Source of the DNA: an uncultured Pelagibacteraceae bacterium | Lineage (GTDB): Bacteria > Pseudomonadota > Alphaproteobacteria > Pelagibacterales > Pelagibacteraceae | Assembly: GCA_902592275.1 (NCBI GenBank) | Contig: CACJDW010000008.1 | Span: 1 to 52,608, forward strand | Reading direction: 5' to 3' | Length of the DNA stretch: 52,608 bases | Shown here: positions 45,853-52,608 of the stretch, one piece after another | Numbering within the stretch: the stretch's first letter is position 1 | Layout of the letters: every line of letters starts with the position of its first letter | Notes under the pieces: model-generated | Told to the model about the DNA's origin: nothing | The model's database searches: none | Seen by the model: only the letters and a program-made list of their open reading frames with translations | Position numbers and translations under genes: made by a program

Positions 45853-46035
45853 CTATTCTTTTGGGTCTAAAACTTGTCTTCCCTTATACATACCTGTTTT
45901 AAGGTCTAAATGATGAGAAAGCCTGTATTCTCCTGACTTTTTATCTTCAACTATGTTTTTAGTTGAAAATTTCATAGTTTGGGCTCTTCTCATTCCAGTT
46001 CTGGAAGGGGTTTGTTTTCGTTTAGGTACAGCCAT
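45853..46035 (-). CDS. rpmF: Ribosomal protein L32
   Basis: The 60-residue protein begins [19 protein letters not shown], the L32 signature, and continues with the [18 protein letters not shown] region typical of alphaproteobacterial L32. It lacks the zinc cysteines of other L32 forms. It lies between the bc1 chaperone gene (2 nt upstream) and plsX (19 nt downstream). Confidence 0.95.
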   Translation of the reverse strand: MAVPKRKQTPSRTGMRRAQTMKFSTKNIVEDKKSGEYRLSHHLDLKTGMYKGRQVLDPKE

Positions 46036-46037
46036 AA

Positions 46038-46505
46038 TTATGGGTTACTTACACTTTTTAAATAAGAATTCAAAGTTTTTTTTGATAAATTTTCATTAAA
46101 TTCCTCGAAATAATCAAGTAAATGATCAATTTTTTCAAAATCAGTTAAAAAAAGAGAAAATTTTTTAAGTTTTTCTGATTTATCCAAATCATCCCAAAAG
46201 TGAATCTCTGAAACCATTGAATGAAATAAATTAATATAATCTTTCATTTTTTTATTAATTGATTGGTCGCCATAACCTATCTCTCTTATACTTAACTCTA
46301 ACTGTCTAAAATTAAAGTCATAAATTTCTTGTAGAATAATCTTATTATCATTGTTCTTAAAGTTTTTTAAAAAAAATGAAAAATGCAGCAAAAAGAAGAT
46401 TAAACGATCTGAAAATTGATCTTCTCTATTTAAAAACTTGTATAAATCTTTATTTCTAGTGTAATTTATTAATTTATTATAAAGATGGATATAGTTTGAG
46501 TTCAT
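46038..46505 (-). CDS. Ubiquinol-cytochrome c chaperone family protein (CBP3-like)
   Basis: A 155-residue helical protein resembling the CBP3/UQCC1 family, which helps assemble the cytochrome bc1 complex. The pattern [39 protein letters not shown], with [25 protein letters not shown], matches the family's LREMGVGDxxxxKRMK core. The position next to bamE and upstream of plsX also fits alphaproteobacterial synteny. Its ATG overlaps the bamE ATG on the other strand (CATG). Confidence 0.8.
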   Translation of the reverse strand: MNSNYIHLYNKLINYTRNKDLYKFLNREDQFSDRLIFFLLHFSFFLKNFKNNDNKIILQEIYDFNFRQLELSIREIGYGDQSINKKMKDYINLFHSMVSEIHFWDDLDKSEKLKKFSLFLTDFEKIDHLLDYFEEFNENLSKKTLNSYLKSVSNP

Positions 46506-46974
46506 GAAAAAAATATTATTTTTATCTATTGTTATATTTTTGTCAAATTGTACTTTAAAAAAAGTTATACATCATCACGGAGTCCACAATTTAGATAAAA
46601 AGCAACTTACATTGCGAATAAATAAATCTAATATTAACGATGTAGTTAAATCAATAGGTCCACCATCAACAAAAAGTAAGTTTGATAACGATCTTTATAT
46701 TTATATTGAGCGTAAAACTACAGGCTCTAAATTAACTAAATTAGGGAAGAAAAAACTATTATTAAATAATGTGTTGGTTCTTGAGTTTGATAATAAAGGA
46801 ATGTTGATTAGTAAAAAATTTTACAACAAAGATCAAATGAATAAATTGAAATTTGATGATAGTACCACCAATCTCAATTATACCAAAAGGTCATTCATAA
46901 ATGATTTTCTGTTTTCACTAAGACAAAGAATCGATGACCCTTTAGGTAAAAAAAGAAATCGAAGCAACGATTAA
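46504..46974 (+). CDS. bamE: BamE-like outer membrane assembly lipoprotein
   Basis: Lipoprotein of the SmpA/OmlA family, an accessory of the BAM complex that inserts outer-membrane proteins. The signal peptide [16 protein letters not shown] ends in a lipobox cysteine at 16, which fixes the start. The BamE fold is suggested by INKSNINDVVKSIGPPSTKSKFDNDLYIYIERK and VLEFDNKGMLISKKFY. The C-terminus (about 110-156) is basic and divergent. It is divergent from the bc1 chaperone gene with overlapping start codons. Confidence 0.82.
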   Translation: MKKILFLSIVIFLSNCTLKKVIHHHGVHNLDKKQLTLRINKSNINDVVKSIGPPSTKSKFDNDLYIYIERKTTGSKLTKLGKKKLLLNNVLVLEFDNKGMLISKKFYNKDQMNKLKFDDSTTNLNYTKRSFINDFLFSLRQRIDDPLGKKRNRSND

Positions 46975-47000
46975 ATACTTTATTAAAAGTGCTTAAAAAA

Positions 47001-49106
47001 TTAGCCAGCAATTACAGCTAATAATAATAAAGCAACAATGTTAGTAATTTTAATCATTGGGTTAACAGCTGGTCCAGCAGTGTCTTTATAAGGATCGCCA
47101 ACTGTATCACCAGTTACTGCAGCTTTGTGAGCCTCAGAACCTTTGCCGCCATGATTACCGTCTTCAATATATTTTTTAGCATTGTCCCAAGCGCCACCAC
47201 CTGCGGTCATTGAAACTGCTACGAACAGTCCTGTTATAATAACACCAAGTAGCATAGCACCTACTGCTGCTAAAGCTGCTACTTGTCCACCAATTGATAA
47301 AATTATAAAATATAAAACCACTGGTGATAAAACTGGTAACAATGATGGAATAATCATCTCTTTAATAGCAGCCACAGTAAGTAAATCTACTAACTTCGCA
47401 TAATCAGGTTTTTGTTTTCTTTTCATTATGCCAGGAAATTTTTTAAATTGTCTTCTTACTTCAACAACAACAGCTCCCCCTGCTCTTCCAACAGCTTGCA
47501 TCCCCATTGAACCAAAAAGATAAGGTAACATTCCACCAATTAATAATCCAACTACCACATATGGGTTAGATAAATCAAAAGTTACAACTATACCTTCTAA
47601 TGCAGATCCAGCTTCTTTTGAAAAATGTTTGATGTCTTCTGTGTAAGCAGCAAATAAAACTAAAGCACCCAAACCAGCAGAACCAATTGCATAACCTTTT
47701 GTAACAGCTTTAGTTGTGTTACCTACTGCATCTAAAGCATCTGTTGTTTTTCTAACTTTTTTATCAAGATTAGACATTTCAGCAATACCACCAGCATTGT
47801 CAGTAACTGGTCCATATGCATCTAGAGCAACAACCATCCCCGCTAATGCAAGCATAGTAGTTACTGCAATAGCAATACCAAAAAGTCCAGCAATAGAATT
47901 TGTAATAAGAATACCGGCAACAATTATTAATGCAGGGATAGCAGTTGCTTCCATAGAAACAGCCAAACCTTGAATAACGTTAGTACCGTGACCTGTTGTA
48001 GATGATAATGCAACAGATTTAACCGGTCTATAACTTGTTCCTGTATAATATTCAGTTATCCAGATTAATAATCCAGTAATAACTAACCCTATAACACCAC
48101 AATAATATAGATCCATTCCATTAAAAGTCTTATCATTTACAGTATATTCATTTGCAAAACCAATCACATGATCTGTAACCGGCCATAAAATTACTAAAGA
48201 CGCTACTGCAGAAACAACAAATCCTTTATACAAAGCATTCATTACATTATTACTTTTTCCAAGTTTAACAAAAAATGTTCCAACAATTGATGTTAACAAG
48301 CATGCAGCACCAATAGATAAAGGGTAAATCATCATATTAAGATCACCTACAAAGAAAATTGAAGATAAAACCATTGTAGCAACAATTGTAACGGCGTAAG
48401 TTTCAAATAAATCAGCAGCCATACCAGCACAGTCTCCTACGTTGTCACCAACGTTATCTGCGATTACGGCTGGGTTTCTAGGATCATCTTCTGGAATTCC
48501 AGCTTCAACTTTTCCAACTAAGTCAGCACCTACGTCTGCACCTTTTGTAAAAATACCACCACCTAATCTTGCAAAAATAGAAATTAGAGAAGCACCAAAT
48601 CCCAATGCAACTAAAGCATTTACAATTTCTCTTTCGTCTACACCAGACTTAAGTAAAATATAATAATAAACAGCTATAGATAATAGCGCCAAACCAGCAA
48701 CCAACATTCCAGTTACGGCACCAGATTTAAATGCAACAGAAAGACCTTGAGCCAAACCTTTTCTTGATGCTTCTGCTGTTCTTACGTTAGCTTCTACAGA
48801 AACTAACATTCCAACATAACCTGCAATACCTGATAAAGCAGCTCCTATTAAATAACCAAGACCTACTAGTGGACTAAATGCAATACTTACAATTACTAAA
48901 ACTACAGCACCAACAATAGCAATAGTTTTATATTGTCTTGCTAAATATGCCTTTGCTCCAATTTGAATTGCAGATGCAATATCTTGCATTTTTGCATTTC
49001 CTGCACTTGAATTAAGAATGTTTTTACCAGTTAAAAATCCATAAACGATAGATAATAAACCAGCTCCAATTGTGTATAATAGTATTGTTTCGACTGTTCC
49101 GCTCAT
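47001..49106 (-). CDS. hppA: Membrane proton-translocating pyrophosphatase (K+-independent type)
   Basis: Pumps protons using pyrophosphate hydrolysis. The 701-residue protein has about sixteen helices and all catalytic loops: [43 protein letters not shown] and [21 protein letters not shown]. The [18 protein letters not shown] motif carries Lys after GNTT, diagnostic of K+-independent H+-pumps (Ala in K+-dependent ones). GC content and codon use are slightly higher than in neighbours, as expected for a highly expressed conserved gene. It is monocistronic with its own promoter. Confidence 0.97.
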   Translation of the reverse strand: MSGTVETILLYTIGAGLLSIVYGFLTGKNILNSSAGNAKMQDIASAIQIGAKAYLARQYKTIAIVGAVVLVIVSIAFSPLVGLGYLIGAALSGIAGYVGMLVSVEANVRTAEASRKGLAQGLSVAFKSGAVTGMLVAGLALLSIAVYYYILLKSGVDEREIVNALVALGFGASLISIFARLGGGIFTKGADVGADLVGKVEAGIPEDDPRNPAVIADNVGDNVGDCAGMAADLFETYAVTIVATMVLSSIFFVGDLNMMIYPLSIGAACLLTSIVGTFFVKLGKSNNVMNALYKGFVVSAVASLVILWPVTDHVIGFANEYTVNDKTFNGMDLYYCGVIGLVITGLLIWITEYYTGTSYRPVKSVALSSTTGHGTNVIQGLAVSMEATAIPALIIVAGILITNSIAGLFGIAIAVTTMLALAGMVVALDAYGPVTDNAGGIAEMSNLDKKVRKTTDALDAVGNTTKAVTKGYAIGSAGLGALVLFAAYTEDIKHFSKEAGSALEGIVVTFDLSNPYVVVGLLIGGMLPYLFGSMGMQAVGRAGGAVVVEVRRQFKKFPGIMKRKQKPDYAKLVDLLTVAAIKEMIIPSLLPVLSPVVLYFIILSIGGQVAALAAVGAMLLGVIITGLFVAVSMTAGGGAWDNAKKYIEDGNHGGKGSEAHKAAVTGDTVGDPYKDTAGPAVNPMIKITNIVALLLLAVIAG

Positions 49107-49146
49107 ATTAACCTTAAGTTGTTGGTTGTTAAATTTTTAAGCCCGC

Positions 49147-49174
49147 ACAATACAAAAAAAGATAGAAAAGACAA
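49147..49174 (-). promoter_or_regulatory. Possible hppA promoter
   Basis: On the minus strand, TTGTCT (49169-49174) and TATTGT (49147-49152) are 16 bp apart, followed by GCGGGC near the expected start. The leader to the ATG is about 40 nt. Inferred only. Confidence 0.4.
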
Positions 49175-49184
49175 CGATTAACTT

Positions 49185-50144
49185 CTAAAACCGATGAATA
49201 TAACCTTTGGATTTAGCTCGTATTTGCTTGCCTTTTTCATCGAATATCAAAGATCTATCTTTACCAAATACAATTTTACCAATTTTAGTTATTTTAATTC
49301 CTGTTGCTTTAGATGCGTTTTGAATGATTCTAGCTTTCTTAATACCTGCAGTAAATAAAACCTGATAATCATCTCCATTAGAAGTTAGATTAATTTTATT
49401 TAATCTTTGTTTTTTAATCAAATTACTCAATTTATTGGAAACAGGTATTTTATTTTCAAATAAGTGAAATGATAAGTTCTGTCTATTGATCATTTTTGAC
49501 AAATCATCGATTAATCCATCTGAAATATCGATAGAGCTATTAGCAAATTTTAATAAATGTTTTGTTAAATTCAAAGGTAACTCTGGTTTGTAATATTTAT
49601 CTACAAAAAATAATTTGTCTTTATTTTTAACTTTAGCCTTATTACTTAATACTTTAAGTCCTAAATAACTATCTCCCAAATTTCCAGTAACATAAATATC
49701 ATCATTTGATTTAGCTTTGTTACGATAAATTATTTTATTTGAGTACCCCAATGAGGTGATTGTAAAACTTAGTTTGTTTGAAAAGGTTGTGTCGCCACCA
49801 CATAAATCTATATTAAATTTATTTTGTTCTGATTTGAGTGACTTTGAGATTTTATATAAATTTTTTTTTGTAAACTTTTTTTTATTACCTGAACCAGAAA
49901 TAAAATAAAATTTTGGTTTAACACCTTTACAAATTAAATCAGAAATTGAAGACCTTAATATTTTTTTAATTACAAGATCGGGAGATTTAAAATTCAAAAA
50001 ATGTGTACCAATATTGTATGTATCAACGGATATAACAACACCTCTTTTTTTATCAAAAAAAACATCGTCATTTAAATTAAGAGCAGATTTATTTTTTTTA
50101 GCTATTTTAAAAAAATAATTATTTATTAGATCAAATTCATGCAT
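49185..50144 (-). CDS. thiL: Thiamine-monophosphate kinase
   Basis: Phosphorylates thiamine monophosphate to the active diphosphate. The 319-residue protein shows ALNLNDDVFFDK, VVISVDTYNIGTHFL, SISDLICKGVKPKFY, DLCGGDTTFSNKLSFTI, YVTGNLGDSYLGL and SSIDISDGLIDDLSKM, the metal and nucleotide loops of the PurM/ThiL family. It overlaps nusB by 8 nt; the ribE-ribBX-ribH-nusB-thiL order is common in proteobacteria. Confidence 0.94.
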   Translation of the reverse strand: MHEFDLINNYFFKIAKKNKSALNLNDDVFFDKKRGVVISVDTYNIGTHFLNFKSPDLVIKKILRSSISDLICKGVKPKFYFISGSGNKKKFTKKNLYKISKSLKSEQNKFNIDLCGGDTTFSNKLSFTITSLGYSNKIIYRNKAKSNDDIYVTGNLGDSYLGLKVLSNKAKVKNKDKLFFVDKYYKPELPLNLTKHLLKFANSSIDISDGLIDDLSKMINRQNLSFHLFENKIPVSNKLSNLIKKQRLNKINLTSNGDDYQVLFTAGIKKARIIQNASKATGIKITKIGKIVFGKDRSLIFDEKGKQIRAKSKGYIHRF

Positions 50145-50541
50145 TGTTAGATCTTAATTTTTTTCCAACGTTATCTAATAAAGCATTAAGATACTTTGTT
50201 TGTGAATCTTCAAGAAAAAAATTAGATGAATTTAAATATTCTTTAATGATTATATTTATAGATAAATTTGGCTTATACATAAATTCATAAGTTGCTGCTT
50301 TTAAAATTGTTTGAAAAACTTTATCTAATTTTTCAAATACAAATTCATCTCCTAATTTATTATTTAATTCATCTAAAATAAGATCGTTTCTTTCTATCGT
50401 TCCCAAGACAATATCTTTAATAAATTTTTTAAATCTATGTTTTGGAAAATCTAAATCATCATCTTCATTATAAAATTTACCATATAATTTCTGAATAATT
50501 ATAACTCTAGGGTTATTTTTTGGATTAAAATGAGTTCTCAT
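50137..50541 (-). CDS. nusB: Transcription antitermination factor NusB
   Basis: RNA-binding factor of rRNA antitermination complexes. The 134-residue helical protein has the conserved second half: ILKAATYEFMYKPNLSINIIIKEYLNSSNFF, followed by KYLNALLDNVGKKLR. The N-terminal RxxA-type RNA-binding helix is less typical than in E. coli. It overlaps ribH by 4 nt and thiL by 8 nt. Confidence 0.9.
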   Translation of the reverse strand: MRTHFNPKNNPRVIIIQKLYGKFYNEDDDLDFPKHRFKKFIKDIVLGTIERNDLILDELNNKLGDEFVFEKLDKVFQTILKAATYEFMYKPNLSINIIIKEYLNSSNFFLEDSQTKYLNALLDNVGKKLRSNNA

Positions 50542-50930
50542 TTTTGAGACAAAACTGAAATCACAGCTTCTGCAGCTTCAGCACCCTTTTTTCTTCTTGC
50601 TCTTGCCTGAGCCATATTTAGACAAGTAATTATTCCATTTCCAATCGGTTTTTTACTATCTATAGATAATTTCATTATCGCATCTGTTGAAGCTTGGGAA
50701 ATAAAATCGAAGTGTGGAGTTTGACCTTTGATTACACATCCTAAAGCTAAAAAACCATCATATTTTTTTATATTTTTTGAGATTGTAACTGGAATTTCAA
50801 AAGCACCAGGTACTTTAATAATTTTTATTATATTTTTTTTGGGAATTATTTTTAAAGCACTACTTATTAAGCCATCAGCAATATCTTTGTAATAATCTGC
50901 TACAACAATTAAATATTTTTTTTTCATCAA
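50538..50930 (-). CDS. ribH: 6,7-dimethyl-8-ribityllumazine synthase
   Basis: Condenses the RibB product with the ribityl pyrimidine, the penultimate riboflavin step. Visible are VPGAFEIPVTISKNIKKYDGFLALGCVIKGQTPHFDFI, with the catalytic His of GxTxHFD, and a short GIITCLNMAQARAR segment. At 130 residues it is shorter than the usual 150-160, mostly at the N-terminus. It overlaps ribBX and nusB by 4 nt each. Confidence 0.93.
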   Translation of the reverse strand: MMKKKYLIVVADYYKDIADGLISSALKIIPKKNIIKIIKVPGAFEIPVTISKNIKKYDGFLALGCVIKGQTPHFDFISQASTDAIMKLSIDSKKPIGNGIITCLNMAQARARRKKGAEAAEAVISVLSQK

Positions 50931-52027
50931 ATTAATTCCTGTTTTGTAATTTTTATACCATAACCATCAAGACCAATAACTTTTTTTGGTGATTTGGTGA
51001 TTAATATCATGTTTTTAATTTTTAAGTCTTTAATAATTTGAGCTCCAATACCATAATTTCTTATTAACTTGTCATTTCCCTTTTTATAAAAATCTTTGTT
51101 TTTATAATCTTTCAAAGTCTGAGTTACTGATTTTAAATTTGAGTCTTTGATAAAAACTAAAACACAATTTTGATATTTTTTGAAATAATTTAAAGTCCTG
51201 TTAAATGAATTTGGTAGTGATTGATTTATTAGATAGTTTTGGACGACATTGGATGAAATTACTCTTACTCTTGGAGTAATACCTTTTTTTATTTTACCTT
51301 TTATTAATGCGAAGTGCTCTGAACCATCTAAAAGATTCTCATAAATTCTAATATTGTATTTTTGATTTTTTACATCAATCTTGCTTTGTTTTTTAAGTTT
51401 AATAAGTTTTTCTTTTTTTAGTCTATATGCGATCAGATCTTCTATCTTTCCAATTTTTAATTTATGTTTTTTTGCAAAATTGAATAAATCCTGACCTTTA
51501 GCCATTGTTCCATCTTCATTCATAATTTCACAAATTACAGCAGAGTTATTTTTTTTTGCTAATTTAGATATATCAACTGAAGCTTCAGTGTGACCTGCTC
51601 GAACAAGAACACCACCATCTTTCGCTATAATTGGAAACACGTGACCAGGTGAAACAATCTCATTTTTATTTACATTTTTTTTTGAAGCAATTTTGATTGT
51701 TTTCGCTCTATCTTTAGCAGATATGCCTGTTGTTATTCCTTTTTTTGCTTCAATAGAAATTGTAAATGCCGTCTTGTTTCTTGATTGATTTACTGGAGAC
51801 ATTAAAGATAAATTTAATTTTTTTGCTTGAATTGAATCAAGTGCTAAACAAATTAAGCCACGACCGTATTTTGCCATGAAGTTAATGTTCTTTGCATTTG
51901 AGTCTGATGTTGAAATAACTAAATCTCCTTCATTTTCTCTTTTTTCATCATCTACTAAAATAAACATACCACCTTTTCTGGCTACGCTTATAATTGACTC
52001 TATTGACGCAAAATTATTTTTTTCCAT
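50927..52027 (-). CDS. ribB: DHBP synthase with degenerate GTP cyclohydrolase II domain (RibBX type)
   Basis: The N-terminal domain (about 1-205) is a complete 3,4-dihydroxy-2-butanone-4-phosphate synthase: LVDDEKRENEGDLVIS, YGRGLICLAL, GISAKDRAKTI, RAGHTEASVDI and CEIMNEDGTMA. The C-terminal half (about 206-366) resembles GTP cyclohydrolase II in outline (RNYGIGAQIIKDL near its end) but lacks the zinc-binding HSEC...RCDCG stretch; the region reads RVRVISSNVVQNYL. It is therefore unlikely to open GTP, as in alphaproteobacterial RibBX proteins. Overlaps ribE by 14 nt and ribH by 4 nt. Confidence 0.92.
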   Translation of the reverse strand: MEKNNFASIESIISVARKGGMFILVDDEKRENEGDLVISTSDSNAKNINFMAKYGRGLICLALDSIQAKKLNLSLMSPVNQSRNKTAFTISIEAKKGITTGISAKDRAKTIKIASKKNVNKNEIVSPGHVFPIIAKDGGVLVRAGHTEASVDISKLAKKNNSAVICEIMNEDGTMAKGQDLFNFAKKHKLKIGKIEDLIAYRLKKEKLIKLKKQSKIDVKNQKYNIRIYENLLDGSEHFALIKGKIKKGITPRVRVISSNVVQNYLINQSLPNSFNRTLNYFKKYQNCVLVFIKDSNLKSVTQTLKDYKNKDFYKKGNDKLIRNYGIGAQIIKDLKIKNMILITKSPKKVIGLDGYGIKITKQELI

Positions 52028-52607
52028 TAAAATAATTCCTAACGTATTTAGACAAGATATCTATCTCTATGTTGACTAAACTAGATTTTTTTAAAGTTGA
52101 TAAATTCGTTTCTTTGTAGGTGTGAGGGATAATCCAAATTTGGAAACCTTTTTTAGTCACTTTTGAAATTGTAAGAGAAATACCATTCACACAGATTGAT
52201 GCTTTTTCTATTAAGTGTTTTCTTTCCTTTTTAGGTAAATCAAAGTCAAAAAGAAATGATTTATCTATTTTTTTAATACTTAATACTTTACCAACAGTAT
52301 CAACATGTCCTTGACAAATATGTCCTGAAATTTTTGTCCCATATTTTAAAGGTAATTCTAAATTTATTTTATCTTTTATTTTTAAAAATTTGAATTTTGA
52401 TCGAATTATCGTTTCTTTTGAAAGATAAAATTCCATAATTTTAGATTTATATGAAATTAAAGTTAAACAAACGCCATCACAGGCAACAGATAAACCCATG
52501 TCTTTATTGGATACTTTAATATTGCTTTTAACAAAAATGTTAAGACCTTTAGGTCTTTTTATAATTTTAATAATAGTACCTTGGTTATAAATTATTCCGT
52601 TAAACAT
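52014..52607 (-). CDS. ribE: Riboflavin synthase (alpha subunit)
   Basis: Final step of riboflavin synthesis, a dismutation of two lumazine molecules. The 197-residue protein consists of two lumazine-binding barrels: MFNGIIYNQGTI...LSVACDGVCLTL and HICQGHVDTVGKVLS...ASICVNGISLTI. The start codon is complete, one base inside the window edge. It is the first gene of the visible ribE-ribBX-ribH-nusB-thiL unit; anything upstream lies outside the window. Confidence 0.94.
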   Translation of the reverse strand: MFNGIIYNQGTIIKIIKRPKGLNIFVKSNIKVSNKDMGLSVACDGVCLTLISYKSKIMEFYLSKETIIRSKFKFLKIKDKINLELPLKYGTKISGHICQGHVDTVGKVLSIKKIDKSFLFDFDLPKKERKHLIEKASICVNGISLTISKVTKKGFQIWIIPHTYKETNLSTLKKSSLVNIEIDILSKYVRNYFNGKK

Positions 52608-52608
52608 T

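Noticed and set aside
47182..48663. Several plus-strand frames opposite hppA
   Set aside because: Antisense to a strongly conserved gene with higher GC, which produces long shadow frames; Pro/Thr/Ala-rich peptides without motifs.

Overview
The window is a gene-dense, very AT-rich piece of a streamlined alphaproteobacterial chromosome. It most resembles the SAR11 clade ('Candidatus Pelagibacter' and relatives). Supporting signs are near-zero intergenic space, many 1-11 nt gene overlaps, A/T-ended codons, typical alphaproteobacterial gene families (COX15-type heme A synthase, SdhE, a CBP3-like bc1 chaperone, an NDUFS4-like complex I subunit, a RibBX-type protein), and a SAM-II-like plus SAM-V riboswitch pair, the latter being characteristic of marine SAR11. 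This assignment is by recognition; no database search was possible.

Layout. 1-7013: 3' part of serS, then yajC-secD-secF (Sec accessory complex), a PuuD-like membrane protein and uvrA on the minus strand. 7102-12304: ssb-gyrA-coaD-cyclophilin-tgt, read as one run. 12389-16463: tRNA-Lys, an M48 protease, a DUF502 protein, recG, sdhE, tRNA-Ser. 16550-24907: a long overlapping operon, rarD-mltB-RlpA/SPOR lipoprotein-D,D-carboxypeptidase-tmk-holB-metG-tatD-MBL hydrolase, mixing cell wall, replication and translation. 24902-29638: glutathione peroxidase, nhaA, a zinc-ribbon membrane protein, tRNA-Pro, NDUFS4-like, SbmA/BacA-like, glpX, tRNA-Glu.

29643-35816 is the only accessory-looking part. Next to tRNA-Glu sit a GIY-YIG protein, three surface-glycan glycosyltransferase genes (one a two-domain fusion, one GT11-like), a tyrosine recombinase with a lox/dif-like inverted-repeat site directly before its start codon, a small membrane protein, a stand-alone MGMT catalytic domain, and a 0.5 kb non-coding stretch rich in inverted repeats. 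This looks like a tRNA-anchored, partly fixed genomic island.

35817-52608 returns to core genes: two transporters, hom, a small lipoprotein, argC, rpsI-rplM; the divergent riboswitch-controlled metY; ctaA; a chorismate mutase; rpmG-merR-ihfA-plsX-rpmF-bc1 chaperone (without fabH or the YceD/DUF177 gene) divergent from bamE; hppA; and thiL-nusB-ribH-ribBX-ribE.

The best leads are the tandem SAM-II/SAM-V leader with a promoter between the two aptamers, the recombinase-associated lox-like site, a Tgt that has lost two of its four zinc ligands, bamE and the bc1 chaperone gene starting on overlapping start codons in opposite directions, and the structured non-coding region.
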